Positions 42,079 through 49,593 of a stretch of DNA of 49,593 nt are shown here, piece after piece (positions within the stretch are counted from its first letter, which is position 1; the number at the start of each line of letters is the position of its first letter). The DNA is from an uncultured Oscillospiraceae bacterium (GTDB lineage Bacteria > Bacillota > Clostridia > Oscillospirales > Ruminococcaceae), in contig CABUAH010000005.1 of assembly GCA_902489475.1 (NCBI GenBank), positions 1 through 49,593 on the forward strand, read 5' to 3'. Under the pieces are notes generated by a model, which worked only from the letters and a program-made list of their open reading frames with translations, was not told where the DNA came from and searched no databases. The translations under genes and the position numbers were made by a program.

Positions 42079-44098
42079 AATTTTCACCGCAAAGACCGCA
42101 GGATTTTGTTTTGGTGTAGACAGGGCGATCAAAATAGTGTATAATAATCTGGATAACCAAAGTAAAAAGGTTGTCACATTAGGACCTATAATCCATAATC
42201 AGAGCGTAGTCGATGATCTCAAGAAAAAAGGCGTTGCGGCGGTTGACGATATAAGCAAAACGGAGGGCTGTGTCGTAGTAATTCGTTCTCACGGAGTAGC
42301 AAAATCTGTATATGAACAGCTTGAAAATGCCGGTGCGGAGATAATTGATGCGACCTGTCCTTTTGTTTCCCGTATACATACTATATGTTTTGAACATTCT
42401 TCAAACGGCTATACGATGCTTATTGCGGGAAATAAAACTCATCCTGAAGTAATAGGAATTGAGGGGCATTGTGAAAAAGGAGCATATGTTTTTTCTGACG
42501 AAGAGGAGCTTTTAAATATTTTAAAAACGCTTTCAAAGGATGAAAAGATAGCTGTCGTTTCGCAAACCACTTTTAACGAATCTGAATGGAAAAAGTTAAA
42601 GAGTATTATTTTAAACAGCTTTCCCGACGCAAAAATATTTGATACGATTTGCAGCGCCACTTCAAAAAGGCAGAGTGACGCCAGAGAATTGTCAAAGAAA
42701 GCTGATATGATGCTGATAGTTGGAGGACGGAATAGCTCTAACACACTAAAGCTTAAAGAAGTATGCAGTGAAAACTGTAGGACATACTTAGTTGAAGATG
42801 CCAGTGAGCTTTGTGATCTGGATTTTTCAGGTATTAAATTCTTAGGAATTTCTGCCGGCGCATCAACTCCGGCATATATTATCAAGGAGGTAGAAAGAAC
42901 CATGACTGAGATTCTAAACAATGAAGAGAATTTCGATTTTGAAGAGGCTTTAGAGCATTCCTTCAAGAAAATATATATAGGAGCAAAGCTGACCGGTACA
43001 GTAACAGCAGTGAACAAGAGTGAAGCACTTGTCGACATCGGTGTTAAAAGCACGGGAATTATTCCGGCGTCTGAAATCACAGATGATCCGAACAAAAAAG
43101 CTGAAGATGTTTTAGCTGTTGGCGATGAAGTTGATGTAGTCGTTTTAAAGACCAACGATCAGGAAGGAATAGTTACACTTTCCAAAAAGAAAGTTGATGC
43201 TCTTGTAGGATTTGAAACTATTAAGACCGCAAAGGAAGAGGACAGCGTTTTAACCGGTATTGTTACAAACGTAGTTAAAGGCGGAGTTCTCGTTTCTACA
43301 AACGGAGTAAAGGTTTTCGTTCCGGGAACACAGACAAATGTAAGACGTGGAGAAAGCTTAGATAAGATTTTAAAGACTGAAGTAAGATTTAAAATCATTG
43401 ATCTTGATGAGAGAAGATCTCGTGCAGTTGGTTCAATCCGTGCTGTATTGAGAGAGGAAAGAGAAAAGGCTAAGGCTGCTTTCTTAGAATCTGCTGAGGC
43501 AGGTCAGACAATCAAGGGGACTGTTAAGAGCATTACAGATTACGGCGTATTCGTTGATCTCGGCGGAATTGACGGCCTTGTAAGAAAGCCTGACTTAACA
43601 TGGAAGAGAATCAAGCATCCGTCAGAGGTTGTTGCTGTAGGCGATGAGGTTGAAGTAACAATTAAGGATATTGATAAGGAGAACGCTAAGGTATCTCTTG
43701 TTATGAAGAAGGAAGAGGATAATCCTTGGGTAGTGTTCAACAAAAACTACGGTGTTGGACAGGAGATTACTGTTACGATTGTATCAATCACTTCTTTCGG
43801 AGCATTTGCAAGAATTATTGATGGAATAGATGGACTTATACATATTTCTCAGATTGCAAATCAGAGGGTAGAAAATGTTTCTGATATTCTTAAGGTTGGT
43901 GATGAGGTACAGGTTAAGATCACGGAAATCGATGCTGATCAGGAGAGAATCAGTCTTTCAATGAGAGCGCTTCTTCCTGAAGAGCCAAAGGCTGAGGAAG
44001 CTGAAGAGGCTGTTGATGAAGAGCCTGAGTCGGATGTTGTATATTCAACTGAGGATGATCATTCATTTGACGAAGACGAAGCACCGGTTGAGGAATAG
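42044..44098 (+). CDS. ispH: Bifunctional IspH (HMBPP reductase) / ribosomal protein S1 fusion
   Basis: A 684-residue fusion. The N-terminal 285 residues are IspH, the [4Fe-4S] enzyme that makes IPP and DMAPP: AGFCFG near 19-24, HGV in VIRSHGVAK, DATCPFV, and ICSATSKRQ. The remainder has four S1 RNA-binding domains (KLTGTVTAVNKSEALVDIG; VLTGIVTNVVKGG; IKGTVKSITDYGVFVDLG; ITVTIVSITSFGAFARII) and an acidic tail. The fusion is known from Clostridia. The start is uncertain: ATG 42044 has GAAGG 8 nt upstream; ATG 42062 is also possible. Both overlap cmk-plsC. A strong internal SD (42884-42890) and ATG 42902 could give free S1. Confidence 0.93.
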   Translation: MKPQEKMLTNCKIFTAKTAGFCFGVDRAIKIVYNNLDNQSKKVVTLGPIIHNQSVVDDLKKKGVAAVDDISKTEGCVVVIRSHGVAKSVYEQLENAGAEIIDATCPFVSRIHTICFEHSSNGYTMLIAGNKTHPEVIGIEGHCEKGAYVFSDEEELLNILKTLSKDEKIAVVSQTTFNESEWKKLKSIILNSFPDAKIFDTICSATSKRQSDARELSKKADMMLIVGGRNSSNTLKLKEVCSENCRTYLVEDASELCDLDFSGIKFLGISAGASTPAYIIKEVERTMTEILNNEENFDFEEALEHSFKKIYIGAKLTGTVTAVNKSEALVDIGVKSTGIIPASEITDDPNKKAEDVLAVGDEVDVVVLKTNDQEGIVTLSKKKVDALVGFETIKTAKEEDSVLTGIVTNVVKGGVLVSTNGVKVFVPGTQTNVRRGESLDKILKTEVRFKIIDLDERRSRAVGSIRAVLREEREKAKAAFLESAEAGQTIKGTVKSITDYGVFVDLGGIDGLVRKPDLTWKRIKHPSEVVAVGDEVEVTIKDIDKENAKVSLVMKKEEDNPWVVFNKNYGVGQEITVTIVSITSFGAFARIIDGIDGLIHISQIANQRVENVSDILKVGDEVQVKITEIDADQERISLSMRALLPEEPKAEEAEEAVDEEPESDVVYSTEDDHSFDEDEAPVEE
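42884..42904 (+). promoter_or_regulatory. Possible internal ribosome binding site for free S1
   Basis: AAGGAGG (42884-42890), the full anti-SD complement, lies 11 nt before an in-frame ATG at 42902. Translation from there gives 398 residues starting MTEILNNEENFDFEEALEHS, the size and N-terminal style of stand-alone clostridial S1. The site is at the exact IspH/S1 junction. The codons also encode the conserved KEV of IspH, so coincidence remains possible. Confidence 0.5.
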
Positions 44099-44144
44099 TT
44101 GACGGTAGGCACTGAATTCAAGCTGAAAATCAAAATTACAAATC

Positions 44145-44185
44145 AGAGGGGTAAGTTTTTTCTTATCCCTCTTTACTTTTTTTCA
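44145..44185 (+). terminator. Terminator of the ispH-rpsA operon
   Basis: AGAGGGGTAAG/CTTATCCCTCT (44145-44155 with 44162-44172, one G-T pair), a T-rich loop and a TTTACTTTTTTT tail. The tail also holds the -35 of the next promoter. Confidence 0.8.
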
Positions 44186-44200
44186 AATTTGTGGTATACT
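44172..44200 (+). promoter_or_regulatory. Promoter of the penicillin-binding protein gene
   Basis: TTTACT (44172-44177), 17 nt, TATACT (44195-44200), with TG at 44192-44193 (extended -10). The -35 overlaps the T run of the terminator. The leader of about 85 nt before the ATG shows no clear structure. Confidence 0.65.
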
Positions 44201-44291
44201 ACATTGTGTAAAAATGTATATTGACGGTCATTGTTTTATGCGATGACAAATATAAATAAAAAATTGTTTCTGAATAATTGAAAGGAAAGTT

Positions 44292-46532
44292 ATGAAAAAA
44301 GAGGACTTTAATTCCGGCGCAAATTCGCAGTTTAAGACAACCAGAAGAAAAACAACAAAACGTCACTCAAAAGCTTACAAGGTTTTTAAATTTTTAATGA
44401 TGTTTTTGCTTTCTGTCTTTTTGATAATTGTAATAAGCGGATCAATATTGGTAACTGCTTTGACTATTTATATTCTGAATTTTGCAGATACAACATCAAC
44501 TATAAATCTTGATAATGTTGAGGTTAATTTTACTACTAGATTTTTAGCTGAAAATCCGGAATACGATAAAGAGGACGAAACAAGTGAACAGTATGTTTTG
44601 TATTATTCAATGTCCGGAAACGGCGAGAAGAGAACATGGGTTGACATCGAAAATGTTCCGAAGCATGTCAGAGATGCTTTTGTTTCTACTGAGGACGAAA
44701 GGTTCTATTCGCATGACGGAGTTGATTTTAAGCGTACTCTTGCAGCATTTGTAAACGTATTTATTCCGATTTACGGCGAAAATCAGGGCGGTTCTACAAT
44801 TACACAGCAAACTATAAAAAATATCACAGGTGATGATGCGCAAATCGGTGGAGAAGGATATGCCCGAAAAATCAGAGAGATTTTCAGGTCGATCAATCTT
44901 GAGCGAACGGCAACTAAGGATGATATTTTAGAGGCTTATTTAAATATTGTTCCGCTTGGAAATAATGTTTGCGGAGTTCAGGCTGCAGCAAATTATTATT
45001 TTTCAAAGGATGTAGCTGACTTATCTGTTAAGGAAGCAGCGAGTCTTGCGGCTATTACTCGTGCACCGTCCGTTTATAATCCGGTTTATGATTACGATAT
45101 GAATGTAGGAAGAGCAGATGACTTTATTTTGAAGAATATGCTTGACTACGGTGCTATTTCAACCAACGAGTATAATGATGCTTTGGCTGAAGAACTTGTT
45201 GTTACAGGTGATCCTAATTTCACCACAGCTGTTGAAAGCACAGATAATAAATATGAGTGCGTTGGAGTATCTTCTTACTATGTTGACGCAGCAATCAACG
45301 ATGTTTTAGAAATCTTACAGGAATCCGAGGGTATAGATTACGAGGCTGCTGAGGATAAGCTTATGGCAGGCGGATATACTGTTTATACAAATGTTGATTT
45401 GAATCTGCAAAGCGATGTGGAAAATAAGTTTTTAGATCCTACAAACTTTGCTTATTACACTTCCGATGATGATACGCTTAAAGCTGCGTTTATAACTATG
45501 GACTACAGCGGAAATGTTAAAGCTGTTGTAGGCGATAGAGGAGAAAAAACAGTATCACGTTCTCTTAGCTATGCAACTATGGCAAGGCGCTCGCCCGGTT
45601 CGTCAATTAAACCGATAGCGTCTTATGCTCCGGCTTTGGATAAGGATATCATAACCTATTCAACATTATTTAAAGATGAGCCTATTGAGATAATAAACGA
45701 CAAGGGCAAAAAGGAGAAGTGGCCTGTAAACTATTCTGAGGACGGATATTCATCTAACTGGTCAAATAACAATTACTTCACATATCAGATGATTTATAAG
45801 TCATTAAATACAGCTCCTGCTCAGATCGTTAAAAAGCTTACACCGACATACTGCTTTAATTTCCTTCAGGATACCTTGCATCTTACGAGTCTTGTGGCAA
45901 ACGAAGGTGGAAAGACGGATGATGCATATTCGCCTATGACCGTTGGCGAATTCACATACGGTGTATATCTTGATGAACTTGTTGGTGCATATCAGATTTT
46001 TGGAAATCAAGGAAAGTGGTATAAGCCGTCATTCGTTTCTAAGATTGTTGACAAGCTCGGAAATGTTGTTTATGAAAATCAGTATGTTGCTGAACAGGCA
46101 ATTGATTCGTCAACAGGATATGTAATGAACAGAATGCTCCAGACAGTTATCACAAATTCCGAGGGTACAGGACGTTATGCTAAGCTTTCAAATGTTGACC
46201 TTGTCGGAAAGACGGGAACGTCTGATAAGTGGCAGAACCTTACATTTGTAGGTTGTACGCCTGAATATGTAAGCGGAGTTTGGATCGGATATGAGCTTTT
46301 GAGTGAGATAAACAGAAATCAGTATAAAAACATCGGACAAATTTGGAAAAATATCTTCGGTGACCACGCAAATTCCGGCTCTGTCAAGGAGTTCTCTATG
46401 CCGGATACTGTAAAAGAGCTTAAGTACTGTAAGTCAACAGGTCTTATAGCCGGAAGAAATTGTTATAATACAGATGTTGGTTACTATAAGGATTCAAATA
46501 TCCCTGAAACTTGTTCTGGAAATCATTATTAA
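44292..46532 (+). CDS. Class A penicillin-binding protein (transglycosylase/transpeptidase, PBP1A type)
   Basis: A 746-residue bifunctional peptidoglycan synthase. A basic N-terminus and one membrane helix (about 32-60) are followed by the GT51 domain (catalytic E134 in TEDERFYSHDGVDF, then GGSTITQQTIKN) and a transpeptidase domain with SxxK at 437-440 (SSIK), a SxN-type motif, and KTGTS at 640-644. It polymerises lipid II and crosslinks stem peptides outside the membrane. SD GAAAGGAAAG precedes the ATG. It has its own promoter and hairpin end, so it is probably monocistronic or partly linked to the next gene. Confidence 0.94.
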   Translation: MKKEDFNSGANSQFKTTRRKTTKRHSKAYKVFKFLMMFLLSVFLIIVISGSILVTALTIYILNFADTTSTINLDNVEVNFTTRFLAENPEYDKEDETSEQYVLYYSMSGNGEKRTWVDIENVPKHVRDAFVSTEDERFYSHDGVDFKRTLAAFVNVFIPIYGENQGGSTITQQTIKNITGDDAQIGGEGYARKIREIFRSINLERTATKDDILEAYLNIVPLGNNVCGVQAAANYYFSKDVADLSVKEAASLAAITRAPSVYNPVYDYDMNVGRADDFILKNMLDYGAISTNEYNDALAEELVVTGDPNFTTAVESTDNKYECVGVSSYYVDAAINDVLEILQESEGIDYEAAEDKLMAGGYTVYTNVDLNLQSDVENKFLDPTNFAYYTSDDDTLKAAFITMDYSGNVKAVVGDRGEKTVSRSLSYATMARRSPGSSIKPIASYAPALDKDIITYSTLFKDEPIEIINDKGKKEKWPVNYSEDGYSSNWSNNNYFTYQMIYKSLNTAPAQIVKKLTPTYCFNFLQDTLHLTSLVANEGGKTDDAYSPMTVGEFTYGVYLDELVGAYQIFGNQGKWYKPSFVSKIVDKLGNVVYENQYVAEQAIDSSTGYVMNRMLQTVITNSEGTGRYAKLSNVDLVGKTGTSDKWQNLTFVGCTPEYVSGVWIGYELLSEINRNQYKNIGQIWKNIFGDHANSGSVKEFSMPDTVKELKYCKSTGLIAGRNCYNTDVGYYKDSNIPETCSGNHY

Positions 46533-46538
46533 TAGAAA

Positions 46539-46569
46539 AATGGCTATCTGATTAATTCGGATAGCCATT
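46539..46569 (+). terminator. Hairpin after the PBP gene
   Basis: AATGGCTATC/GATAGCCATT (46539-46548 with 46560-46569), 11-nt loop. The downstream bases have only a broken T run, and the SD of the next gene (GAGG, 46573-46576) follows at once, so it may be a partial terminator. Confidence 0.6.
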
Positions 46570-46583
46570 ATTGAGGTTTTATT

Positions 46584-47690
46584 ATGAAAATTACCTGTCC
46601 GTGCTTATTTGGGTTGGAAAGCGTGCTTTCTTTTGAAGTAAAAAAAATCGGCGGAGAGAATGTTACCGTATCTGACGGAAAGGTTTCGTTTGACGGCGGA
46701 TTTGATATGGTTGCAAGAGCAAATTTATGTCTTTCAACAGCTGAAAGAGTTTTGATCGAGCTTGCAAGCTTTGAAGTTAAAAGCTTTGAAGAATTATATC
46801 AGGGCGTTAAGAAAATACCGTTTGAAGATTTTATCGGAGAAAAGGATGCATTCCCGGTGAAAGGACATAGCATAAACTCTGCTCTTCACAGCGTTCCGGA
46901 CTGCCAAAAAATAATAAAAAAAGCTGTAGTTGACAGACTGAAAAACATTTATGGTACATCGTGGTTTGAAGAAAGCCGTGACACATATCAGATACAGTTT
47001 AATATTTTGAGAGATAATATTTGCGTTTATCTTGATACAACCGGTGCCGGACTGCATAAAAGGGGATATCGCAGAAATTCAAATGACGCACCGATAAAAG
47101 AAACCCTTGCGGCAGGAATTGTTGATTTTGCACGAGTAAGAAGCTCAAGTGTTGTCGTCGATCCTATGTGTGGGTCGGGAACTTTTTTAATTGAATCTGC
47201 ATATAAGGCGCTAAATGTTGCTCCGGGAATCAGAAGGAGTTTTGCCTGCGAAAAATGGGGATCAATGGATAAAAAATTCTGGGAAGAAGAGCGAAGAGTG
47301 GCAATTTCTTCGATTGATAAGCAGGGAGAATTTAAAGCATACGGCTTTGACATTGACGATATGTGCGTGGATTTAAGCCAGTCAAATGCAAAAAAGGCAG
47401 GCGTTTTTTCTAAGGTGTCTGTTAAGCAACAGGATATTATGCGTTACAAGCCGATGAAAAACTGTATAACAATCTGCAATCCTCCATACGGTGAAAGACT
47501 GCTTGATATTAAAAGTGCTGAAAAGCTTTATAAGGTGCTTGGAGAAAAGCTTCGTCCGGACAAGGATAATCCATGTTATATAATTTCTCCGCATGAGGAA
47601 TTTGAGAAGTTTTTCGGGAAGAAAGCGGATAAAAGGCGAAAGCTTTATAACGGAATGATTAAATGTCAGCTTTATATGTATTTTAAATAA
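46584..47690 (+). CDS. THUMP-domain class I SAM-dependent RNA methyltransferase
   Basis: A 368-residue RNA methyltransferase of the RlmL/YpsC family, which methylates N2 of a guanosine in 23S rRNA. The N-terminal THUMP region (about 45-155) is followed by SAM motif I VDPMCGSGTFLIE (193-200 core) and the N-methylase motif NPPYGERL (NPPY at 299-302), with DIDDMCVDLSQSNAKKAG between them. SD GAGG precedes the ATG. It is separated from the PBP gene by a hairpin. The exact target nucleotide is inferred from the family. Confidence 0.9.
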   Translation: MKITCPCLFGLESVLSFEVKKIGGENVTVSDGKVSFDGGFDMVARANLCLSTAERVLIELASFEVKSFEELYQGVKKIPFEDFIGEKDAFPVKGHSINSALHSVPDCQKIIKKAVVDRLKNIYGTSWFEESRDTYQIQFNILRDNICVYLDTTGAGLHKRGYRRNSNDAPIKETLAAGIVDFARVRSSSVVVDPMCGSGTFLIESAYKALNVAPGIRRSFACEKWGSMDKKFWEEERRVAISSIDKQGEFKAYGFDIDDMCVDLSQSNAKKAGVFSKVSVKQQDIMRYKPMKNCITICNPPYGERLLDIKSAEKLYKVLGEKLRPDKDNPCYIISPHEEFEKFFGKKADKRRKLYNGMIKCQLYMYFK

Positions 47691-47701
47691 GGAGTATTTC
47701 T

Positions 47702-48583
47702 ATGCCGGAGTTTACCAGAAAAAATGAAATTGTAAAGGTAATAATTACAATTTTAGGTTCGTTTTTATATGCGTTAGGTGTTAATGTTTTTATTGTTCCT
47801 CATTCGTTGTATACTGGAGGACTTGTAGGTATATGTCAGCTTATAAGAACTTTTTTGGTTGATTTATTGGGTCTTCCTTTTGCAAATATTGATATAGCCG
47901 GTATTTTGTACTTTGTTATTAATATTCCTATTTTTCTCGTTGCCTATAAATATATTGGAAAGCGATTTCTTTTCAAAACGGCTGTGTCAGCGGTATCTAT
48001 AACTTTATTTTTGTCATTACTTGTTATTCCGGGAGCACCGCTTATTGAAGATACACTTACATCGTGTATAATAGGAGCAATTGTTTCGGGAATCGGCACA
48101 GGATTGATTTTTACAATGACAGCAAGCGGCGGCGGTCTTGATATTGTAGCGCTTATGTGCGCTAAAAAGTATAAGACGTTGTCTTTCGGCAAGGTGAACA
48201 TTGCAATTAATCTGTGTATTTATGCGACATGCCTTGTTACTTTTGATTTATCTATTGTTATATATTCAGTTATATATACAGTCTTTTATTCTTTGGTCGT
48301 TGACAAGCTTCATCAGCAAAACATAAGTGTTCAGACGCTTGTTTTTACAAAGGGTGACGCTAAAAAAATAGAAACGGAAATTTTCAAAATGCTTGGAAGA
48401 GGCGTTACTTGCTGGGACGGCACAGGCGGATTTACTGATATGCATACAACTGTCCTTTGTGTCTGCCTGTCAAAATATGAAATACCTGATTTTAAAAAAA
48501 TTGTTTATTCTGTGGACAAGGACGCTTTTATCATTGAAAATGAAGGAGTAAAAGTAGAGGGGAATTTCTTAAAGAAGCTTTAA
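47702..48583 (+). CDS. YitT family membrane protein
   Basis: A 293-residue membrane protein of the YitT family. Five or so hydrophobic segments occupy residues 10-200 (ITILGSFLYALGVNVFIVPH, LYTGGLVGICQLI, GIGTGLIFTMTASGGGLDIVALM), followed by a cytoplasmic DUF2179 domain (VQTLVFTKGDAKKIETEIFKMLGRGVT, TTVLCVCLSKYEIPDFKKIV, DAFIIENEGVKVEGNF). Transport substrate is unknown. A stop-to-start gap of 11 nt with AAGGAG links it to the methyltransferase gene. Confidence 0.9.
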   Translation: MPEFTRKNEIVKVIITILGSFLYALGVNVFIVPHSLYTGGLVGICQLIRTFLVDLLGLPFANIDIAGILYFVINIPIFLVAYKYIGKRFLFKTAVSAVSITLFLSLLVIPGAPLIEDTLTSCIIGAIVSGIGTGLIFTMTASGGGLDIVALMCAKKYKTLSFGKVNIAINLCIYATCLVTFDLSIVIYSVIYTVFYSLVVDKLHQQNISVQTLVFTKGDAKKIETEIFKMLGRGVTCWDGTGGFTDMHTTVLCVCLSKYEIPDFKKIVYSVDKDAFIIENEGVKVEGNFLKKL

Positions 48584-48629
48584 TACGTTGATAATGGTGA
48601 ATTATTCGTTGAAAATATAATTTTACCCC

Positions 48630-48658
48630 TTGCAAGAACGAGTAAAATATGGTATACT
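48630..48658 (+). promoter_or_regulatory. Promoter of the phosphoribosyltransferase-like gene
   Basis: TTGCAA (48630-48635), 17 nt, TATACT (48653-48658), with TG at 48650-48651 (extended -10). It lies 39 nt upstream of the start codon; the 113-nt gap holds nothing else visible. Confidence 0.75.
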
Positions 48659-48696
48659 AAATAAAAGATTATTATATAAGAATCGGAGGTTTTGTA

Positions 48697-49326
48697 ATGG
48701 AAAGCAGAGCTAAAATCATTTCTTCTTCAAGAAATAAAAGGGTAAAAATCAACGTCATTCCAGGGCATTTTGCAACAAACCACTCACACATAAACTATTA
48801 TGTAGATATGACATCTGTAAAAACAAGTCATAAAATGGCTAAAGAGGGTGCAAGTGACTTAGCGATGAATTATACAGGTACGCACATTGACACAATCATT
48901 TGCCTCGAGGGAACAGAGATGCTCGGAGCTTTTCTTGCCGAGGATTTAAGTGCTGCCGGAATCAATAAGGATTTGGATATAGCTGTTGTTACCCCAGAGC
49001 TTAACTCTAATAATCAGATGATTTTCAGAGATAATACTCAGTCGAAGATTTGGCAAAAACAGGTTTTATTGTTGATTGCTTCAGCTTCGACAGGTAAGAC
49101 TATCAACAGAGCGATAGATTGTTTAAAATATTACAACGGAAATCTTGTTGCAATATCATCTATTTTCTCTGCAATTGAAGAGTCTAACGATTTACCGGTT
49201 AAATCCATTTTTACGGATAAGGATATTCCTGGATATGCTACTTATGTACCGAGTGAGTGCACACAGTGCTTGTCTGGAAACAAGGTTGACGCATTAGTAA
49301 ACAGCTTTGGATATTCAAAAATTTAG
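48697..49326 (+). CDS. Orotate phosphoribosyltransferase-like protein with altered PRPP loop
   Basis: A 209-residue protein that I place in the type I phosphoribosyltransferase fold by its overall pattern: an N-terminal strand/helix region, IICLEGTEMLGAFLAEDL corresponding to the glycine-rich helix entry, and LLLIASASTGKTINRAIDCLKYYNG at the PRPP loop. In active OPRT the loop contains paired acidic residues before the TTG; here they are replaced by A-S (IASASTGKT, 127-135). It may be a non-catalytic, binding or regulatory member, or have a different donor. A strong promoter and terminator make it a single-gene unit. Confident of expression, not of activity. Confidence 0.75.
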   Translation: MESRAKIISSSRNKRVKINVIPGHFATNHSHINYYVDMTSVKTSHKMAKEGASDLAMNYTGTHIDTIICLEGTEMLGAFLAEDLSAAGINKDLDIAVVTPELNSNNQMIFRDNTQSKIWQKQVLLLIASASTGKTINRAIDCLKYYNGNLVAISSIFSAIEESNDLPVKSIFTDKDIPGYATYVPSECTQCLSGNKVDALVNSFGYSKI

Positions 49327-49347
49327 TTATTTTTATTAAGTATGTGC

Positions 49348-49387
49348 AAAGCAGCAGGATTTTTAAGTTCTGCTGCTTTTTATATTT
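49348..49387 (+). terminator. Terminator of the phosphoribosyltransferase-like gene
   Basis: AAAGCAGCAG/CTGCTGCTTT (49348-49357 with 49370-49379), 12-nt loop, followed by TTATATTT. Strong rho-independent form. Confidence 0.85.
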
Positions 49388-49593
49388 ATGCCGCTAATCG
49401 GATTTGAAAAACGATACAGTCTTATAACAACTTAGAATGAAGAGGGGTTTGAAAGTTGTAAATAATGCAACGATTGCAACGGAAGTTTAATTCATATTGA
49501 CTGATATATTCATGTGTTTTCTGATGAGCTGTAGGCTCTTTTTTTATGCCCAAAATCATTGATATTTCACATTATTCAACATCAAATAGTTCA
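49388..49593. other. Non-coding right end
   Basis: No ORF of note starts or ends here. A 7-mer TGCAACG is repeated at 49466 and 49475. GAGC/GCTC (49526-49529 with 49535-49538) followed by seven T residues is a very small terminator-like stem, and TTGACT at 49497 could be a -35 without a good -10. I cannot assign a function; a gene may begin beyond the edge. Confidence 0.3.

Noticed and set aside
42439..43155. 238-codon antisense frame opposite ispH-rpsA
   Set aside because: It is serine/threonine-rich, typical of the reverse frame of an AT-rich gene, and the sense strand is a well-identified fusion protein.
49466..49481. TGCAACG direct repeat as part of an iteron or CRISPR leader
   Set aside because: Only two copies of a 7-mer; too little to support an origin or array.

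Overview
The window is a dense, AT-rich bacterial chromosome segment, about 49.6 kb with nearly all of it coding. It looks like an anaerobic member of the Clostridia, most likely from the Ruminococcaceae/Oscillospirales side. The evidence is the low-GC Firmicutes core gene set (hprK, rapZ-whiA, tepA-ylzJ-ftsK/spoIIIE, rex, comFC, recD2, the YfmF/YfmH pair), the clostridial gene fusions cmk-plsC and ispH-rpsA, AAGGAG/GGAGG ribosome binding sites, and frequent extended -10 promoters (TGnTATAAT). I see no tRNA, rRNA, CRISPR array, transposase, phage gene or island with foreign base composition. This is a housekeeping region.

Left part (1-19.1 kb, all +). A divergent gene off the left edge has its promoter and Shine-Dalgarno at 1-39. 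A separate promoter at 125-153 drives a 250-nt hairpin-rich leader in front of murD. Then come two M42 peptidases, a GNAT acetyltransferase, a methionine gamma-lyase-family PLP protein, and the block hprK, PHP phosphoesterase, murB, rapZ, whiA, a small membrane protein and dnaE. A 54-residue DUF3006-like gene, the inactive/active M16 pair YfmF/YfmH, lgt with a long acidic tail, and folD follow. Many genes overlap or abut, so long polycistronic transcripts are likely.

Middle part (19.1-27.8 kb, +). rpsO and pnp have their own control region: an extended -10 promoter inside a perfect palindrome, a structured rpsO leader, an attenuator-like hairpin, and a long stem-loop just before pnp. After a strong terminator come a small membrane protein, recD2 and comFC. 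A strong promoter then drives the gamma and beta subunits of a sodium-pumping decarboxylase, with no alpha subunit nearby. An HD-domain 5'-deoxynucleotidase (YfbR type) follows.

Reverse-strand redox/TCA cluster (28.0-32.8 kb, -). The order of transcription is acn, a membrane protein of unknown function, icd, rex. A near-consensus Rex operator overlaps the -35 box of the acn promoter, so the redox sensor Rex probably controls this citrate-to-2-oxoglutarate branch and its own gene. Two blocks of consecutive hairpins (27838-27998 and 29946-30066) lie in the gaps.

Right part (32.9-49.4 kb, +). A strong promoter starts tepA, ylzJ-like, uppP, ftsK/spoIIIE, a ComEC-like metallo-beta-lactamase protein, a DUF3006 protein, an RpiR regulator, a BaiN/YhiN flavoprotein, cmk-plsC and ispH-rpsA. 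This joins envelope, DNA partition, lipid, isoprenoid and translation functions. Both fused genes have an in-frame ATG with an SD-like sequence at the domain boundary. A class A PBP, an RNA methyltransferase, a YitT membrane protein and an OPRT-like phosphoribosyltransferase with an altered PRPP loop complete the window.

No large unknown system such as a defence island or RNA-guided cassette is visible. The most interesting signals are regulatory: the Rex/acn operator, internal starts in the fused genes, the pnp and rpsO leaders, and the hairpin-rich murD leader.
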